Shown here piece by piece: positions 1 to 5,047 of a stretch of 5,102 nt of DNA. The first letter of the stretch is position 1. Each line of letters begins with the position of its first letter. This DNA comes from Candidatus Zixiibacteriota bacterium (lineage in GTDB: Bacteria; Zixibacteria; MSB-5A5; GN15; JACZUZ01), in assembly GCA_022563625.1 (NCBI GenBank), contig JADFNA010000170.1, forward strand, positions 1 to 5,102, read 5' to 3'. The notes below the pieces were generated by a model. It was not told the DNA's origin, ran no database searches, and saw nothing but the letters and a program-made list of their open reading frames with translations. Both the position numbers and the translations under genes were made by a program.

Positions 1-1
1 T

Positions 2-388
2 CAGCGGCCGATTAGCCAACAGGTCTTTGTTGAAGACCTAAACTGGCAGCCTTCAACGACAGAGAATTTTTCAGCAAAGGGGATTCTCACACGAGTGACC
101 ATCGGGTTTGCCGTTGGTGATGTGGTGGCCATACGTCTTCACAGCCGCCTGATTGAAGGCGCCCCGAAAATGTTGCTTTCCTCGTGGCGCAGGCTGGCAA
201 AAATCGGTGAGACCGCATTCATGGGATTGCAGTTCATCACCCGGGAGCGGGCCGGTGACTTTCTCCTGCCCGGCGAGATAAAGCTCCTTTCGGCCGACCT
301 GTTGCAGCTAACTGAAGCAATCATCGAATTATTTGGAAAATTTGTAATCAATTACGAGTTGAAACTACGACAGCAGGGAAAGCGCTGA
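2..388 (+). CDS. PilZ-domain protein, 3' part (5' end outside window)
   Basis: The reading frame is open to the left edge of the window, so only the last 128 codons are seen. The visible part matches the core of a PilZ domain, the family that binds cyclic di-GMP and passes the signal to motility, polysaccharide or other outputs. At 65-82 the frame encodes N-F-S-A-K-G, which fits the conserved [D/N]xSxxG motif. Further on, a strand ending in FMGLQFI (about 221-238) fits the closing PilZ strand with its G-x-x-F pattern. The arginine-rich RxxxR motif that completes the ligand site would lie at or before the left edge, so c-di-GMP binding cannot be judged. An internal GTG at 95 would give a 97-residue protein, but it would cut off the NFSAKG motif and is unlikely to be the true start. 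The C-terminal ~40 residues form a probable helix after the barrel. It is the first of two tandem PilZ-like genes. Confidence 0.7.
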   Translation, partial: QRPISQQVFVEDLNWQPSTTENFSAKGILTRVTIGFAVGDVVAIRLHSRLIEGAPKMLLSSWRRLAKIGETAFMGLQFITRERAGDFLLPGEIKLLSADLLQLTEAIIELFGKFVINYELKLRQQGKR

Positions 389-392
389 GTGA

Positions 393-421
393 GGCGCCAC
401 GCAAGGCAGTCCAGTGGCGCC
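393..421 (+). repeat. Perfect 8-bp inverted repeat (hairpin) between the two PilZ genes
   Basis: GGCGCCAC at 393-400 is the exact reverse complement of GTGGCGCC at 414-421, with a 13-base loop. The GC-rich stem starts five bases after the stop codon of the first gene. It is followed by AAAAGG rather than a T-run on this strand, and no T-run follows on the other strand. It is therefore not a standard rho-independent terminator. A role in RNA processing, 3'-end protection or attenuation between the two PilZ genes is possible but inferred only. Confidence 0.6.
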
Positions 422-464
422 AAAAGGATTCAGGACTAATTTTAATCGGCCATAGGAGAACGGC

Positions 465-977
465 ATGCAAGAAAGCAACACAACAAGCGGCAGGCAACTC
501 ACTGAAAACCGCAAGACTGCGACCGAAGCAGCCCGAACGATTCAGACACATGAGGGCCGCCATTTTGCGGACCTGACACTAACCGGCGAAGTTACTCTAT
601 CAGTAATTAAGGAACCGGGAAGTTCATTTGCGGCCCACGGAGACGGCGAGTCATTTTCGGGGAGCATTTTACATATCAGCGAAAAAGCCGTCTTAATTGA
701 AACGGCGCGGGCAGCTCAGGAGGGAGCGCTGCTGTCGTTGAGCGTTTTGGTAGAGCCAGGTGAAACGATTTCCGATACGCTGGCATTGGTCACCAGAATT
801 GACCAGGAAGATGACGCCTGGATAATGGGCTTTTCTTTTGTCGGCCGCGACCATCTGGCCGATATCCTCTCGGGTGCAGAGCTTGATTTGCTGGACAAGA
901 AATTCGGCAGTTTCACGGCGCAGGTGAAGCGCATGCTTTCACAGCGGCCCGGACAACGTAACGGCAAGGGGGCATGA
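465..977 (+). CDS. Degenerate PilZ-like protein
   Basis: This 170-residue soluble protein has no signal peptide or membrane segment. The ATG has a good ribosome binding site (AGGAG at 454-458, six bases upstream). The first ~35 residues are polar and probably disordered. Residues ~38-126 are rich in beta strands and follow the PilZ order: a strand pair SGSILHISEKAVLIET (65-80), a hydrophobic strand near 90-98, and a closing segment VTRIDQEDDAWIMGFSFV (109-126) resembling the usual PilZ end. The ligand motifs are degraded: HISEKA stands where [D/N]xSxxG is expected, and no clear RxxxR is seen. It may therefore not bind c-di-GMP and may act through protein contacts, as ligand-free PilZ proteins are known to do. 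A C-terminal helical tail (about 128-160) follows. The next gene starts directly after its stop, which indicates an operon. The PilZ assignment rests on pattern only. Confidence 0.6.
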   Translation: MQESNTTSGRQLTENRKTATEAARTIQTHEGRHFADLTLTGEVTLSVIKEPGSSFAAHGDGESFSGSILHISEKAVLIETARAAQEGALLSLSVLVEPGETISDTLALVTRIDQEDDAWIMGFSFVGRDHLADILSGAELDLLDKKFGSFTAQVKRMLSQRPGQRNGKGA

Positions 978-1610
978 ATGATATGCGAATTGGATAGAGG
1001 CGGCGCCATTCTGCGTGCGACAATTGCGCTCGCTGGTATTGTGCTGATCTGTCTGCCGGCTGCAGGCCAGGCCGCACAGGTGCGCATGGCGTTGCATCTG
1101 ACAGAGTCACAAATATCCTGGGGAGAGCCGGACTTGAAGCATAAGCTGCTTGATCGCTTGTCTGCCAGAGACGGTCTGGAAGTCACTCTGATAAACGACA
1201 GCGCTTGGGCGACAAGCGCATCGGGGAATTCATTTTTTGACGCAGAATTTGTGGCGCGCTCCGGTTCCGAAGCTGACGTGCGCTATGTGTTGAGTTTGAC
1301 CGATGTCCGGACTGATCTGGCGGTGCGGAAGGGACTCTCGATTCCGTTGCTGCTGTCACGATACAGCGTGGTAGGGACAGTTTCCGGCGTGATGCGGATC
1401 GTTGATACGCACAAGGGCCGGGTAATATATGACGAAACATTTGAAATCGATAAACGCGGACCGTCACACTGGCAGCCGCTGGACGATGACAGGAATTCGT
1501 CGAAACTGCATTTTCCGGCGGCGGAAAAGCCGAGATTTCTGGAGTCGCTCGAATGGCGGACTGCAGACCGATTGGCGAAAATTATCCTGAGGAAGATCAA
1601 GCTTCGCTGA
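978..1610 (+). CDS. Secreted/periplasmic protein of unknown function, weakly CsgG/TolB-like
   Basis: The ATG abuts the stop codon of the preceding gene (TGA then ATG), and AAGGGGG at 966-972 serves as ribosome binding site, so the two are probably translationally coupled. The 210-residue product has a typical Sec signal peptide: basic residues R7 and R13, a hydrophobic core at about 14-28, and a probable cleavage in GQA-AQ after about residue 32. There is no lipobox cysteine at the cleavage site; the C at 25 lies inside the hydrophobic core. In the mature part, LLDRLSARDGLEVTLIND (57-74), then EADVRYVLSLTDV (98-110), then SGVMRIVDTHKGRVIYDETF (136-155) resemble the order seen in CsgG/TolB N-terminal/LpoB-like folds, where a 'level of X is returned' strand precedes a 'D-x-x-x-G-x-V' strand. 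The resemblance is weak and the family is not recognised with confidence. Its place among signalling genes suggests an envelope partner. Confidence 0.8.
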   Translation: MICELDRGGAILRATIALAGIVLICLPAAGQAAQVRMALHLTESQISWGEPDLKHKLLDRLSARDGLEVTLINDSAWATSASGNSFFDAEFVARSGSEADVRYVLSLTDVRTDLAVRKGLSIPLLLSRYSVVGTVSGVMRIVDTHKGRVIYDETFEIDKRGPSHWQPLDDDRNSSKLHFPAAEKPRFLESLEWRTADRLAKIILRKIKLR

Positions 1611-1633
1611 AATTGGCGTGGTGAACTTGAAAG

Positions 1634-1638
1634 AGGAG
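1634..1638 (+). promoter_or_regulatory. Ribosome binding site that decides the start of the next gene
   Basis: AGGAG lies six bases before a GTG at 1645. The two GTG codons further upstream (1618 and 1621) have no such motif in front of them. This makes 1645 the preferred start, nine codons inside the longest open frame. Confidence 0.65.
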
Positions 1639-1644
1639 TCCAGA

Positions 1645-2097
1645 GTGGAACACAAATTCAAACCGACACCTGCGGATCACATTACCAATGAGACGGGTGA
1701 ACTCTCATTGTCCGCTGCGCAATCGAGTGAAGAATCAATGCGGCAGAAACGAAGTGAGTCGCTGCTTAATGCGAAAAAAACGCTCGAATTGGCCGAGCAG
1801 CTCCGTTTAGTGTCACTTAATGTTGCGATTCAGTCGGCCAAGACGCGGGGGTCTTCCAAGGAATTACGCAAGATCAAATCTGAGCTATCCGAGTTGACGA
1901 ACCAGGCGGTCAAGGCCTCGCGTGAACTGGGGTCGATTATCAATGCAGTTGGCGCCGACGAACCGGTGGAATCTTCAAAGACCCACGACTATCGAAAGGC
2001 GTTGCGTCTCAAGCAGGACCTCGAGGGAATTCTCGTCCAAGCCGGAAAAGCAGTGCGCTCACTCGAACAACTCGACTTTGGCTCCTCTGACGTGTAA
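1645..2097 (+). CDS. Small soluble protein resembling a chemoreceptor (MCP) signalling tip
   Basis: The product is a 150-residue, almost wholly helical protein with no membrane segment and no signal peptide. The start is the GTG with an AGGAG motif; in-frame GTGs at 1618/1621 would add nine residues. Residues ~35-100 look like a coiled-coil hairpin. QLRLVSLNVAIQSAK (52-66) lines up with the QTNLLALNAAIEAAR hallmark of the methyl-accepting chemotaxis protein signalling domain, where CheA and CheW bind. The following ELRKIKSELSELTNQAVKASRELGSII stretch (72-98) matches the descending helix (FAVVAxEVRxLA...S...I). The family's G-x-GF turn is replaced by TRGSSKE. A full MCP is usually above 400 residues with a sensor and transmembrane helices; none exist here. 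It could be a decoy or adaptor for a chemosensory array, or simply a coiled coil with chance similarity. A second helical pair (about 115-143) follows. It sits 34 bases after the secreted-protein gene, in the same direction. Confidence 0.6.
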   Translation: MEHKFKPTPADHITNETGELSLSAAQSSEESMRQKRSESLLNAKKTLELAEQLRLVSLNVAIQSAKTRGSSKELRKIKSELSELTNQAVKASRELGSIINAVGADEPVESSKTHDYRKALRLKQDLEGILVQAGKAVRSLEQLDFGSSDV

Positions 2098-2400
2098 CCC
2101 TTCGGCTCGTTGTCAGTATGCGCTGAACTGATGGTGACGGGTTTTAATCAACGGGAGCCGTGAGGTTTCATTGCGGAACAGCTTCCTTCAGGAGCGCCGT
2201 TCTGCCTGATACAGGCGAGCGCATATCTTAAAATACTCTGATCGTGAGTCTTCAATCAGGTTTCCTTGAAAGCTTCCATTAAGGCTTCATAGCTCCTTCG
2301 CCGACAACGGACAAGGGGGCGATTTGCCCTTATGCGATTGCTTAATGTGATTGATGGGCGAATCAAGTGTGAAACAGAGAGTGAAACAAAAGGCAAATCG
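2098..2400. other. 303-base gap without a convincing gene
   Basis: No open frame with a plausible start and length fits here on either strand. The stretch contains a small hairpin (GCCTG-ATA-CAGGC, 2204-2216), an AT-rich patch (TCTTAAAATACT, about 2226-2237), and a weak promoter-like pair (TTGAAA at 2266-2271 with CATAGC at 2288-2293) that is poor at the -10. A short GGGC/GCCC stem lies near 2316-2329. The gap probably carries the promoter and leader of the receiver-fapA pair, but no site stands out. No c-di-GMP riboswitch (GEMM) pattern was recognised. Confidence 0.5.
2204..2216 (+). repeat. Short perfect hairpin in the intergenic gap
   Basis: GCCTG and CAGGC flank the three-base loop ATA, giving a 5-bp stem that extends by one T-G pair. 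It is followed by GAGCGCATATC and not a T-run, so it is not a classical terminator. Such a short palindrome could equally be an operator half-site pair or chance. Confidence 0.35.
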
Positions 2401-2796
2401 ATGCGCCGTGGGATTAGCATACTGGTAGTTGATGATGACGAGGCCATGCGCCTTCTTATTGAGTCAATTCTGGATCGCCAGGAGTATACGGTGGCCTGTG
2501 CGGCTTCTGTCAGCGAGGCCAGAGGCATACTGGCGGAAATGGAGTTTCATGTTGTAATTTCTGACATCAAGATGCCAGAAGAGAGCGGCTACGATTTGTT
2601 GAAGTTTGTCAAACGCAATTATCCGGACACCGGGGTGATTCTCATGACCGGTCACGGTGATATTTATTCGGTAAAGGATGCGATGTTGCTGGGCGCTGAA
2701 GAATATGTCCAGAAGCCTTTCAAGTCATTTGAGATCGCCATGATGGTCGAGCGTGTCTACTGGCGTATGCGCGCAGATCACACACAGAGCAATTGA
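2401..2796 (+). CDS. Stand-alone receiver-domain response regulator (CheY-like)
   Basis: The 131-residue product is one receiver domain with no output domain, the usual length for a CheY/Spo0F-type protein. All landmark residues are present in expected order: acidic pocket D11-D12-D13 after the strand ISILVV, phosphoacceptor D55 in VVISDIKMP, T83 in ILMTGHGD, and K105-P106-F107 near the end. The TGHGD sequence is common in NtrC-type receivers, so the domain may derive from that lineage. The start at 2401 is chosen because the domain begins there and AAAGG lies about seven bases upstream. An ATG at 2332 would add 23 residues with no receiver similarity, and its nearest G-rich site is about 14 bases away. 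The partner histidine kinase is not in the window. Its stop codon is followed 47 bases later by the fapA start, and a TTG overlapping the stop could link the two. Likely role: switching the FapA-associated process by phosphorylation (inference). Confidence 0.92.
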   Translation: MRRGISILVVDDDEAMRLLIESILDRQEYTVACAASVSEARGILAEMEFHVVISDIKMPEESGYDLLKFVKRNYPDTGVILMTGHGDIYSVKDAMLLGAEEYVQKPFKSFEIAMMVERVYWRMRADHTQSN

Positions 2797-2843
2797 CAAT
2801 TCCAGTGGCGAATTCCACTCTCCGCTTGAGACAGTCACAAAAT

Positions 2844-4289
2844 ATGTCCACTCAAATAAACAAATCCACCGCGTCTGCCAAAGCGCCGGCAAAAACCCGT
2901 GTCATCGTCAAAGTCAGCAAAGATTTTCTGCATGCGTTAATCAAACTGCCGAAACAACCCTCTGACGCCGAGCCGGTGACCGAAGAGGAAATTCGATCCG
3001 AGTTGGCGGCCAAGGAAGTGACCTACGGTCTTCTCGACGACATAATTGCCGATGTGGCCGCGCGCGGGTTAGTTGATGAAACAGTCGAGGTCGCTCATGG
3101 TGATGATCCGGTCCCCGGTGATGACGCAAAACTTGAGTTCCTGTTCGAAACGAATCCGGATCATGCTCCAAAGACCGATAAGGAAGGTTTGATCGATTAT
3201 CATGAAGTGAACTTCGTGCAGGGTGTCACGGAGAACCAGACACTTGTACGCAAAACATTTCCCACTGAAGGCTCCGCGGGCAAAGGGGTGAATGGTGAAT
3301 CGGTCTCTGCTGCGCCGGGCAAGGACGTCCGCTTACCGAAGGGACCGAACACGGACGAGTCGGATGACGGCCTGGAACTCATCGCCACCGCAAACGGGGC
3401 GGCTATATTGCTTGACGGCAACGTCACGGTGCGCGATGTGGTCACGATATCCGGCGACGTAGATTTTACAACCGGAAATATTCATTCTCCGGGATCAGTG
3501 AAGGTCACGGGCGATGTTAAAGCCGGTTTTAAGGTTACTGCCGAAGGTGACATTGAAATCTCCGGGTCGGTGGAGGACGCAGAAGTGACCTCGGACAGTA
3601 ACGTTTTCATAAACGGCTCATTCAGCGGCCGCGGAGACGGATTGGTCAGAGCTGCCGGATGTGTGACGGTGCAGCGTGTCAGAAATCAACGGATTATTGC
3701 AGGTAAAGATATTATCCTGGGCGGAAATGCGCTTAACGCCAATCTGGAAGCGGGTGAGCGGATTATCATGAACAGCGCTTCAGGTTCACTCATTGGCGGA
3801 GAAGCAACGGCGGAAAAGGAAATCCGAGTACCCGTTTTGGGTTCTGAGGTGTGGACTGAAACGATTCTGCGCGTTGGCAGCAGTATTCAGCTAAAGGAGG
3901 AGTTGAAGCGAATTGCTGAGGAAGTTGAGCGCCTGCAGGAGGACCAGAAGCGCGTTAAGTCGGCGATGATCGGGTTGATTAGACTCGAAGTCGCCAAGCG
4001 TCTTCCCGAGGACAAGAAAGCGGGTCTGGACAAGTTGCGCGAAGTTTCTCGAGACATGCCGGAGAATATCAAATCTCTCCACGCCGAAGAGGAAGCGATT
4101 AAAGTCCAAATCGCCGAAACTGAAAAAGCCAGAATTTATGCCACGCAGACCTTGTATCAGGGTGTCAAAGCATATTTCGGGATCGTATATCTGGATGTTA
4201 AGGCCGAACGCGGGCCTACCGAATTAAGTTGTTACTCCGGACGGGTGGTAATGGATGACTACAAACCCTCGGCCAAGTCTTCAAAGTAA
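2844..4289 (+). CDS. fapA: FapA-family (DUF342) polymerising beta-helix protein
   Basis: The 481-residue product fits the DUF342/FapA family. An N-terminal domain spans about residues 17-110. The family core EGLIDY...NFVQGVTENQTLVRKTFPTEGSAGKGVNG follows at about 104-161. A right-handed beta-helix covers about 200-335, built from short repeats such as ISGDVDF, GSVKVTGDV, GDIEISGSVEDA, GKDIILGG and GERIIMNS, and ending with GSLIGGEATAEKEIRVPVLGS. A charged coiled coil (about 347-430: LKEELKRIAEEVERLQEDQKR onward) precedes a short C-terminal beta part. In Vibrio vulnificus, FapA is a polar protein needed for flagellar assembly and interacts with EIIA-Glc; this is family knowledge. The ATG at 2844 has a poor ribosome binding site. 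An in-frame TTG at 2793 overlaps the receiver stop codon (TTGA) and would add 17 residues. The adjacent receiver gene suggests phospho-control of FapA, though this is inferred. No terminator hairpin is evident after the stop. Confidence 0.88.
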   Translation: MSTQINKSTASAKAPAKTRVIVKVSKDFLHALIKLPKQPSDAEPVTEEEIRSELAAKEVTYGLLDDIIADVAARGLVDETVEVAHGDDPVPGDDAKLEFLFETNPDHAPKTDKEGLIDYHEVNFVQGVTENQTLVRKTFPTEGSAGKGVNGESVSAAPGKDVRLPKGPNTDESDDGLELIATANGAAILLDGNVTVRDVVTISGDVDFTTGNIHSPGSVKVTGDVKAGFKVTAEGDIEISGSVEDAEVTSDSNVFINGSFSGRGDGLVRAAGCVTVQRVRNQRIIAGKDIILGGNALNANLEAGERIIMNSASGSLIGGEATAEKEIRVPVLGSEVWTETILRVGSSIQLKEELKRIAEEVERLQEDQKRVKSAMIGLIRLEVAKRLPEDKKAGLDKLREVSRDMPENIKSLHAEEEAIKVQIAETEKARIYATQTLYQGVKAYFGIVYLDVKAERGPTELSCYSGRVVMDDYKPSAKSSK

Positions 4290-4307
4290 AATATCCCCCA
4301 CGCAGAT

Positions 4308-4337
4308 TTGACAACATACCCAAAAGTCTGATATTAT
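4308..4337 (+). promoter_or_regulatory. Sigma70-type promoter of tRNA-Ser
   Basis: A perfect -35 TTGACA (4308-4313) and a -10 TATTAT (4332-4337) are separated by 18 bases. Transcription should begin near 4344, leaving a leader of about 40 bases before the tRNA. The bases after the -10 are GC-rich (CCTCGGGCC), as is common in stable-RNA promoters under stringent control. Confidence 0.75.
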
Positions 4338-4383
4338 TCCTCGGGCCGGGTGACGACGCCTCTGTCGACATTCGAGCATTCAC

Positions 4384-4472
4384 GGAGAGGTGGCCGAGTG
4401 GCTGAAGGCGCTGGTTTGCTAAACCAGTGAACCTTATTGGTTCCCAGGGTTCGAATCCCTGCCTCTCCGCCA
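4384..4472 (+). tRNA. tRNA-Ser (anticodon GCU)
   Basis: A complete 89-base gene with encoded CCA (4470-4472). The acceptor stem GGAGAGG (4384-4390) pairs fully with CCTCTCC (4462-4468), and the discriminator base is G. The anticodon stem CTGGT/ACCAG encloses TTGCTAA, giving anticodon GCT at 4418-4420, which reads AGC and AGU serine codons. The long variable arm (GAACC/GGTTC, 4429-4443) is the class II feature expected of tRNA-Ser. The T arm is CAGGG-TTCGAAT-CCCTG (4445-4461). An integrase gene begins 107 bases downstream, so the 3' half is a likely attachment core. Confidence 0.98.
4445..4472 (+). other. Probable attachment site (attL-type) in the tRNA 3' end
   Basis: Tyrosine recombinases of integrative elements commonly recombine at the T-arm and 3' end of tRNA genes and rebuild the tRNA on insertion. 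Here the integrase starts just downstream and reads away from the tRNA. The expected direct repeat of this segment at the other end of the element is not in the window, so the exact core cannot be set. Confidence 0.5.
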
Positions 4473-4525
4473 GTTTGCCTACCAATTTATTAACTTATTC
4501 CTTGGCATTAGGTTATACCTGTCGA

Positions 4526-4564
4526 CATATTGGCAATGTGGCCTTGTGACCATATTGTGGCCAC
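4526..4564 (+). repeat. Clustered TGTGRCC repeats upstream of the integrase
   Basis: TGTGGCC occurs at 4537-4543, TGTGACC at 4545-4551 and TGTGGCC at 4556-4562. CATATTG occurs at 4526-4532 and 4551-4557, and the last copy forms the palindrome GTGGCCAC (4557-4564). The cluster ends 16 bases before the integrase start codon. It sits where arm-type integrase sites, excisionase sites or an int operator usually lie. Function is inferred from position. Confidence 0.45.
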
Positions 4565-4579
4565 GCTGAGACGCCGATT

Positions 4580-5011
4580 ATGGGAAGCATCTACAAACGT
4601 GAAAGAGTTTGGTATCTCGATATCAGGGTCAACGGCCGACGTGTCCGTAAGCGTGTGGGTACGTCTAAGGAAGTCGCAGAACTCGCTCTCAAGGACGCCG
4701 AAGTCAGTGTCGCTCGTGACGAGTTCGGCTTCGCGAGGAATGACATCTCAGTTGAGAAATTCGTTGAGCGATACCTTGAATACTCCAGAGCCAATCATCA
4801 ACCCAAGACGACTGATCGCTACAGGGCCGTCACAGATCATCTATTAGCGTTCCTCAGGACGTCACGCAAGGACGTGGTGTTTGTATCACAACTGTCAGCT
4901 GAGGTGAAGGAGCAGTACAAAGCGTACCGTAAAGACATCTGGGTCAACCCCAATGGTGATGCTGTGGAATCGGAGTTATACTGCTCCCCATTAGTTGACG
5001 CTGTTGTCTAA
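4580..5011 (+). pseudogene. Tyrosine recombinase (integrase), truncated by an IS
   Basis: The remaining frame encodes 143 residues, against roughly 330-400 for a complete phage/ICE-type tyrosine recombinase. Residues 1-45 form the arm-type DNA-binding domain (GSIYKRERVWYLDIRVNGRRV followed by a basic strand, and a TSKEVAELALKDAE helix). Residues ~56-118 are the SAM-like core-binding domain (ISVEKFVERYLEYSRANH, PKTTDRYRAVTDHLLAFL, VSQLSAEVKEQYKAYRKD). The catalytic domain with its R...HxxR...Y residues is absent. Integrase-like sequence runs to about E132 (codon ending at 4975); the last residues LYCSPLVDAVV come from the IS left end, with the stop at 5009-5011. The 3' remainder may lie beyond the IS, outside the window. 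The product would be inactive as a recombinase but could still bind DNA. The ribosome binding site is weak (GAGA about ten bases upstream), yet the MGSIYKR start fits the family. Confidence 0.85.
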
Positions 5012-5022
5012 GCGAGTATCTT
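4995..5022 (+). promoter_or_regulatory. Probable promoter of the IS transposase
   Basis: TTGACG (4995-5000) and TATCTT (5017-5022) are separated by 16 bases, just inside the IS left end and about 25 bases before the OrfA start codon. IS3-family elements commonly carry a weak promoter in the left terminal region. Confidence 0.45.
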
Positions 5023-5047
5023 GTGAAAAGAATCACAGGAGGAGTTT

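Noticed and set aside
393..421. Rho-independent terminator
   Set aside because: The stem is strong but no T-run follows on either strand.
716..1186. 156-residue open frame on the minus strand
   Set aside because: It lies wholly across the degenerate PilZ gene and the secreted-protein gene. Its composition (rich in S, R, P) is typical of an antisense shadow, and it has no recognisable domain.
2098..2400. c-di-GMP riboswitch in the leader of the receiver-fapA pair
   Set aside because: The PilZ context made this worth checking, but the conserved GEMM core and its tetraloop-receptor pattern were not found by eye.
2332..2400. Longer N-terminus of the response regulator from the ATG at 2332
   Set aside because: The 23 extra residues have no receiver similarity, and the G-rich stretch upstream is too far from that ATG to act as a good ribosome binding site.
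4216..4485. 89-residue minus-strand frame across the tRNA
   Set aside because: It runs through the tRNA-Ser gene; the ERQGFEPWEP-like peptide is the familiar false translation of tRNA antisense sequence.
4472..4530. Terminator for the tRNA from AGGT-TAT-ACCT and CCAA/TTGG pairings
   Set aside because: The stems are only four pairs and no T-run follows; too weak to call.
4530..4847. 105-residue + strand frame overlapping the integrase start
   Set aside because: It is in a different frame from the integrase, which has clear domain matches. This frame has none and includes the repeat cluster in its first codons.
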